A stretch of DNA of 47,124 nt from the NCBI GenBank assembly GCA_964541755.1, contig CAZIRF010000022.1:1-47124 (forward strand). The letters are read 5' to 3'. Numbering within the stretch: position 1 is the stretch's first letter; every line of letters begins with the position of its first letter. The position numbers and the translations under genes were made by a program. This document shows positions 42,814 to 47,124 of this stretch, one piece after another. The DNA is from CAZIRF01 sp964541755 (GTDB lineage: Bacteria; Spirochaetota; Spirochaetia; Treponematales; Breznakiellaceae). The notes under the pieces are model-generated. The model saw only the letters and a program-made list of their open reading frames with translations, was not told where the DNA came from and ran no database searches.

Positions 42814-44682
42814 CTACGGCATCCTCGATTCGGCGTGCTTTTTCATGCTTGATCGCAAGATCTCCAAAAACGTGTGATTTCTTGATTCCGCATCGGCAAC
42901 AATAGCATCGAAAGACACAACAAAGGTTGGAGTTGGAACAATTTTTCCATCAGGATGAGGAGTCTCAAATTCTTGGTAGTAAACTCTGCCTTTGGAAAAA
43001 AGCGGCGTCCATTTAAATTGCCTTAGACGAAATGCTGTAGCATCGTTAACCTGCATTATTGCGTAATACCAGACTCGTTCAATATTCGAACAGTGCGAGA
43101 CCAGTTTTCCAGCTCGATCAAGCAGCTGATTTACAGCATAAAAGTTATCTTTTTCTTCATCTGTCTTTTTCTTGATTTCAACCACAACTACATCGACTGC
43201 TTTTGAATTGTCCGGGTCTGCAGAAAAAATCATTGCGATATCTGGCCGCCCATCATCTTGAATAGACTCGTTATCAAGCCGTATAGCATTAATCACGATA
43301 TCCATTCTTTTCTCACTAAGAATGGTTTGAAATGTCATGAACTTATCATCCATGAGCCAAGCGTTATTTTGATAGATGCCATTTGGCATATCTTTGCCTT
43401 CAAACTCCTTGAAACGCGGGACAATGAGATTGTGGATTTCCGCCTCAGCGTCATCTTGTGTCATTTCCCTCATACGGCTGATAATTTTTTCGCGATAAAG
43501 AATGTATTCTGTCAGCGTACGCGAAGAAAGCTCCAATGATTTCTCATAGGCCTTTTCGGACAGTTTTTCACTTTGCAGTATTTCTTTTTGAACTTGAAAG
43601 AACCTTTCTTGAGCAACTGCCAGCGCGTCATCCTTATCAATCAACCCGACAATTTCGCTCTCAAAATAACCGAGCAAATGAGGAAACTGCTCTTCAAACT
43701 TAGCCTTGGTCTTCTCGTTTTTCTCGGTGATCTGAGGGATGTGCTTCGCCAATACCTTACCGAGTTCTCGCCTTAGTACACGATATAGGTTAGCTTCCGG
43801 TATACCTTCCGGTAGCTCAAGCTTTTGTCGTGAACTATCTGCATTGGAGTGGAAGATTTCCGACTCGAATAAAAACACGCACTGAAACCCTATCGGGAAT
43901 GATGAAGACGGAATCAGATTGGCCGGAATAGTCCTGCCGTCGATACTGAAGGCAGTGAGAGAGCTGCCTCTGCCAGCCACTGATTCGATGTGATAGTACA
44001 TATCAATGGCCGATATTGCATCCAGCGTGTCATCTTGAATTATGACCTTGGTCAAGGGCGGTAAGTCATCTGCCGTTATCGTGGTCTCGTGCGGGAAAAA
44101 TTCCTTTTGTGAGTTGCTTTCGCTTGTCTTCAGGCTTATGGCGATTTTGAATGGTTTTTCTTCTCTCTTGCGCGCATCCAAAGTAGGCAGAAATTGCTCG
44201 ATGATCAATGGTTTTAGCGCATCCGGCTTAAGATCGTCATAAGCTTTGACCCGGTCTTTCGCAAATCCGGTGAAGACTAAGGCCGTTCTCCTTTTCTTCT
44301 CTTCCTGAATTGTTTGCAACGGTGCATTGCCGTCGAAACCTTTTTTGAAAACGAAGTTTCTTTGCGACGCACCAATAACGCTTGAAACCTCAACGCGGTT
44401 GAAATAATTAAGAAAAACGAGACGACCTATACCTTTGTGGTACATATCCCTAGGCTTCAGCAAGGTTTTAAAGCGCTCAAAGTTCTCATCGGTAAATCCA
44501 TCACCATTGTCAACAACAGTAACGCTCAGCGTATCCGGCTTGTCAAATGCCTGCACTTCAATATCAATGGAAACCTCTGTTGCACCAGCGTCCAGCGCAT
44601 TGGCCAATGCCTCGAAGTAGACCAATATCAATGAGGGATTTGGAAAAAACAGTTTGATCGCACCTGAAGTTTCAATGTCCAT
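42814..44682 (-). CDS. GHKL ATPase fused to a PD-(D/E)XK nuclease, inserted in the BREX operon
   Basis: 622 residues. The N-terminal 100 residues carry the GHKL (Hsp90/MutL/MORC) ATP-site motifs: N-box YFEALANALDAGAT (22-35), DNGDGF (58-63) and HKGIGRLVFLN (82-92). A MutL/MORC-like transducer region follows (about 110-300), then a coiled stretch (310-415). The C-terminal domain (about 415-600) has GRPDIAMIF (Asp481) and VVVVEIKKK (Glu502, Lys504), the core of a PD-(D/E)XK nuclease. A preceding TILSEKRM supplies a helix Glu. GHKL ATPases tied to nucleases are known in restriction-type systems (paraMORC/MutL-like). The start is 2 nt after the brxC stop. AT-rich compared with brxC and pglZ. Not a core BREX gene; likely an effector. 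Confidence 0.82.
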   Translation of the reverse strand: MDIETSGAIKLFFPNPSLILVYFEALANALDAGATEVSIDIEVQAFDKPDTLSVTVVDNGDGFTDENFERFKTLLKPRDMYHKGIGRLVFLNYFNRVEVSSVIGASQRNFVFKKGFDGNAPLQTIQEEKKRRTALVFTGFAKDRVKAYDDLKPDALKPLIIEQFLPTLDARKREEKPFKIAISLKTSESNSQKEFFPHETTITADDLPPLTKVIIQDDTLDAISAIDMYYHIESVAGRGSSLTAFSIDGRTIPANLIPSSSFPIGFQCVFLFESEIFHSNADSSRQKLELPEGIPEANLYRVLRRELGKVLAKHIPQITEKNEKTKAKFEEQFPHLLGYFESEIVGLIDKDDALAVAQERFFQVQKEILQSEKLSEKAYEKSLELSSRTLTEYILYREKIISRMREMTQDDAEAEIHNLIVPRFKEFEGKDMPNGIYQNNAWLMDDKFMTFQTILSEKRMDIVINAIRLDNESIQDDGRPDIAMIFSADPDNSKAVDVVVVEIKKKTDEEKDNFYAVNQLLDRAGKLVSHCSNIERVWYYAIMQVNDATAFRLRQFKWTPLFSKGRVYYQEFETPHPDGKIVPTPTFVVSFDAIVADAESRNHTFLEILRSSMKKHAESRMP

Positions 44683-44684
44683 AA

Positions 44685-47124
44685 TTATTCCACTACAATC
44701 CTTACCTTGGCCGGGTCCTTACCCTTGGTGAGTTGATCGATGTACTCCTCAAAGCGCTTCTTCATCTCCGCCGGGGTGGCCGGGCCGTCGGTAACCTGCA
44801 GAGCCTGTTGCAGCTCCTGCGCCTTGACGGTGACCTTGACCAGACCGGAGAGCACTTCCTTCAGGGCGTGGACAAAGTTGCTGTCCAGCGGCACCGGCAG
44901 TTCCTTCGACTTGATGAAGGCCTCCAGGGGTTCGCGGTCGTCGATCTTCAGCAGATCCATGTTGGCCTGGGTGATCGGGTCCTCCAGGTTACTGAGGATG
45001 GTTGAGGTCCAGGCTGTCACCATGGCGTCGAGCTGGGCGTCCATCTGGTCGATCATCTGCGAGCCTGCCGCCGCACCGGTTTCCACCGAAGGCCGGAACC
45101 CGCAATGCGGGCAGATGGGCGAGGCGTCGAGGTTTTGCTCGGTCAGTGCGAAGCAGCTCTTCAGCCCGGCCAGGCGGTTCTGGTAATCGGTGAGCTGCTG
45201 CCGGGGCATTAGGTCGATACCGGCCAGCTTGAGCAGGGTTTGCAGGCGCTGATCGTTGAGCAGTCCTGCCTTGCGCTTGTCGTCGTTCACGCCCAGCCGG
45301 GCCTTGGTGTGCAGGCCGATGTAGGCGACGGTGTAATCCTTCTTCAGCTTTTGCAGCTTGGCCCCGATGCTCTGGGACTGGCTGGCCAGCTCGGTCAGGT
45401 CGGCCTGCTTGAGGGCATCCAGCACATCCTGCCGGGTGGTCTTCATGCGATCCACCCAATCATGCTCGGCGGGCAGCACAGCCTCGGCGGTGGAGAGCCA
45501 GGATGCTGTCGGACTGTGGTCCATGATGAACTCACGCAGGGCATCCAACTCATCCAGCGCCTTCACGGCCTTTTCGTGGGCCAGCACTTCGGGAGCGCTG
45601 TAGCGGAAGTTTTTCAGTTTGCCCGGCGAGGAGTAGGCCTGGAGCGATTCAAAGAAGCCCTTGGCCTCGTCCAGTCCGCTGGCCTGGCTGGACAGGTCGG
45701 TTCCCGCGAGCAGGTCCAGACCCCAGAAAGAAAGCCCTTCGCGCAGGGTCTGCTGGGTCATGACGATGCGCTTGACGATCTTGCCCACCGCTTGTTGCAG
45801 GTTCTGCACCGGCTCGTCCTTGCCCTGGGTGACGAGCTGGGCCATGCCCGGCGTCATGCCGAGCAGTTCGAACAGCGCTTTGAGCGCGGGCAGGTTCCAT
45901 TCCTTGGGCTGCTCCAGGTGCTTGAAGCGAACCAGCTCGTCCATGCCGGTCGCGGCAAGCTGCTGTAGTCCGGTGGCGTCAAACTTTTTGCCCGGAATGG
46001 CGAGCACGATGTCGCCGGAATAGACCAGCGAAGCCAGGATGACCGCCACCCATTCCGGCTCAAGCCGACCACCGCCGGGGTTCATGTATTCCAGCCCGTG
46101 GTCGTCCTGGATGATCTCGTTGCGGTTGACTACCTGGCCGTGCCCCTTGGCCTTGACGGTATCGAGAATGAACTTGGTGTACTTCGACTTGTAGGGGTCG
46201 ATCTTCTCGCCGTCGAGCAGCTCCAGGGCGTCCAGCACGGCGGTGGCCTGCTTGGTGCGGTTCTGCCCGGCGATGGCTCGCAGGGCGTCTTGCGCTGCCT
46301 GGGCGCGGTTGTTGCCGGTGATCAGGACCGAGAAGAACGGGTAGTCCGGGGCCTGGTTCTCGAAGTTCGGTGCCAGGCAGACACCGGCGATGGTGTTCAC
46401 CAAGTCGCGGAAGTTGATAGTCTCGTGAGGCGACAGGCCCGACAGGTCGCGGATGGATTTGCCCTTGGCCCATTCGGTCATGGACTTGGCACGGCCCTGA
46501 TAGGTGACCTCGAAGGCATCGCTCATGTGCTTCTGCAGCCACTGGACCAGCTTCTTCAGGAAACCGTTGGCCTTCAATTCATAGGTGGCCTTGGCATGGC
46601 CCGATGAGGTAGCTGCAAGATCCAGTGCGGCCGCATAGCTCTTCAGCGCAGTCTGGAATTCCTCGTCGGTGCCTTTCAGGCGGAAGAAGACCTCGTCGTT
46701 GACCTTGTCATCCTTGAAGCGCGGCGGATCGTTGGGCTGGATGAAGTAGAGGTAAAAGTCCCGCTGCGGCACGGCGGTGGAACGCTCGTTCGGTGCCCCG
46801 AAAAAGAGGTAGCCGGAGCGGGCTGCCTTGTGCTCCTGCCAGACCAGTTCGTGCTGCCAGATTTTGTAGCCGGTCACATAGGTGGCGTCCTGGCATTCCA
46901 TGACCCGCTTGAGCGCCTCGTAATAGAAGCGGTCGAGCTGGCCAGGACCTAAGCTTTCGGCCCGCTTGTCGATCAGGGCGTCGAAGTCGTCGGTCTTCTT
47001 CAGGTCGAGATAGAACTGGCGGTTGTCAGCATTAAAGGAGATGAACTGGCCGCTGACTGTCTTGTGGATCTCGCGCAGGACCGTTTCCACATGGGTCTGG
47101 AGATCCTTGTCGGGTTCGTCGCTA
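44685..47124 (-). CDS. brxC: BrxC/PglY-like BREX protein (DUF6079 type), 5' part outside the window
   Basis: At least 812 residues; the frame is open through the window edge (the GTG at 47090 is internal), so the N-terminal part, where BrxC/PglY proteins carry the P-loop ATPase, is not seen. Visible: IHKTVSGQFISFNADNRQFY and LDLKKTDDFDALIDKRAESL near the edge, a long helical body, a single CxxC pair ICPHCGFRPS near the C-terminal fifth, and a coiled tail. This is the pattern of DUF6079 (PglY) proteins. First visible gene of the operon; brxF is expected just upstream, beyond the window. Very GC-rich. The downstream GHKL-nuclease gene begins 2 nt after its stop. Confidence 0.82.
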   Translation of the reverse strand, partial: SDEPDKDLQTHVETVLREIHKTVSGQFISFNADNRQFYLDLKKTDDFDALIDKRAESLGPGQLDRFYYEALKRVMECQDATYVTGYKIWQHELVWQEHKAARSGYLFFGAPNERSTAVPQRDFYLYFIQPNDPPRFKDDKVNDEVFFRLKGTDEEFQTALKSYAAALDLAATSSGHAKATYELKANGFLKKLVQWLQKHMSDAFEVTYQGRAKSMTEWAKGKSIRDLSGLSPHETINFRDLVNTIAGVCLAPNFENQAPDYPFFSVLITGNNRAQAAQDALRAIAGQNRTKQATAVLDALELLDGEKIDPYKSKYTKFILDTVKAKGHGQVVNRNEIIQDDHGLEYMNPGGGRLEPEWVAVILASLVYSGDIVLAIPGKKFDATGLQQLAATGMDELVRFKHLEQPKEWNLPALKALFELLGMTPGMAQLVTQGKDEPVQNLQQAVGKIVKRIVMTQQTLREGLSFWGLDLLAGTDLSSQASGLDEAKGFFESLQAYSSPGKLKNFRYSAPEVLAHEKAVKALDELDALREFIMDHSPTASWLSTAEAVLPAEHDWVDRMKTTRQDVLDALKQADLTELASQSQSIGAKLQKLKKDYTVAYIGLHTKARLGVNDDKRKAGLLNDQRLQTLLKLAGIDLMPRQQLTDYQNRLAGLKSCFALTEQNLDASPICPHCGFRPSVETGAAAGSQMIDQMDAQLDAMVTAWTSTILSNLEDPITQANMDLLKIDDREPLEAFIKSKELPVPLDSNFVHALKEVLSGLVKVTVKAQELQQALQVTDGPATPAEMKKRFEEYIDQLTKGKDPAKVRIVVE

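Noticed and set aside
31509..47124. DISARM or a classic type I/III restriction system instead of BREX
   Set aside because: PglZ and a DUF6079-type protein are diagnostic for BREX/Pgl; there is no DrmA/DrmB pair and no HsdR/HsdS or Res subunit.

Overview
The window joins a high-GC bacterial chromosome (about 1-25,900) to the left end of a mobile island (about 25,920 to beyond 47,124). The host looks like a spirochaete (Spirochaetota, Treponema/Spirochaeta-like). The reasons are an MGDG-synthase-like glycosyltransferase, a very large DUF2339 membrane protein, an OmpA-type lipoprotein, a soluble sugar-sensor/chemotaxis-receptor chimera, Na+-decarboxylase subunits and an aldo/keto reductase with ferredoxin clusters. 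This is an inference from protein character; no database search was possible.

Chromosomal part. U32 peptidase-like protein; GT28 glycolipid glycosyltransferase; DUF2339 membrane protein; tRNA-dihydrouridine synthase; OmpA lipoprotein; LacI-type binding domain fused to an MCP signalling domain; oadB with a small oadG missed by length-filtered gene finding; an exported coiled-coil protein; a YkgJ-type cysteine cluster protein; a membrane protein; a decayed chimeric pseudogene beside its intact paralogue; a CrtI-type oxidoreductase whose start is buried in a SnoaL-like frame; a 4Fe-4S aldo/keto reductase; thiC under a TPP riboswitch and terminator; an alpha-amylase-family gene and an adjacent tetR gene sharing one 16-bp operator type; a TIGR04076-like protein; and a pentapeptide-repeat protein.

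Island. The boundary is a tRNA-Leu 3' half (25,926-25,977) whose 5' half is missing, followed by a tyrosine integrase. This is the usual scar left at the distal end of an element inserted in a tRNA gene; the intact tRNA should lie at the right end, outside the window. Next comes an AT-rich segment (about 26,000-31,470) with IS66 remnants, twin palindromic operators, a protein of unknown function, a Rep-like protein, a small OB-fold-like protein and a zinc-ribbon protein. A bidirectional terminator at 31,473-31,509 separates it from a convergent defence operon.

Defence operon (minus strand, read from 47,124 to 31,509). The genes are brxC/pglY-like (its 5' part outside the window), a GHKL ATPase fused to a PD-(D/E)XK nuclease, a pglX-type DNA methyltransferase, a PHP-phosphoesterase/SMC-like ATPase (TrlF-like), an SNF2-like helicase (brxHII), pglZ and a brxA-like gene. 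Remove the second and fourth genes and the order is that of a type 3 BREX system. The two extra genes sit in the operon with 2-23 nt gaps and look like built-in effector modules. This expanded BREX is the most noteworthy system here. The pglX gene is a mosaic: GC-rich ends around an AT-rich middle, contiguous with the AT-rich GHKL-nuclease gene, which suggests cassette exchange of specificity and effector parts.
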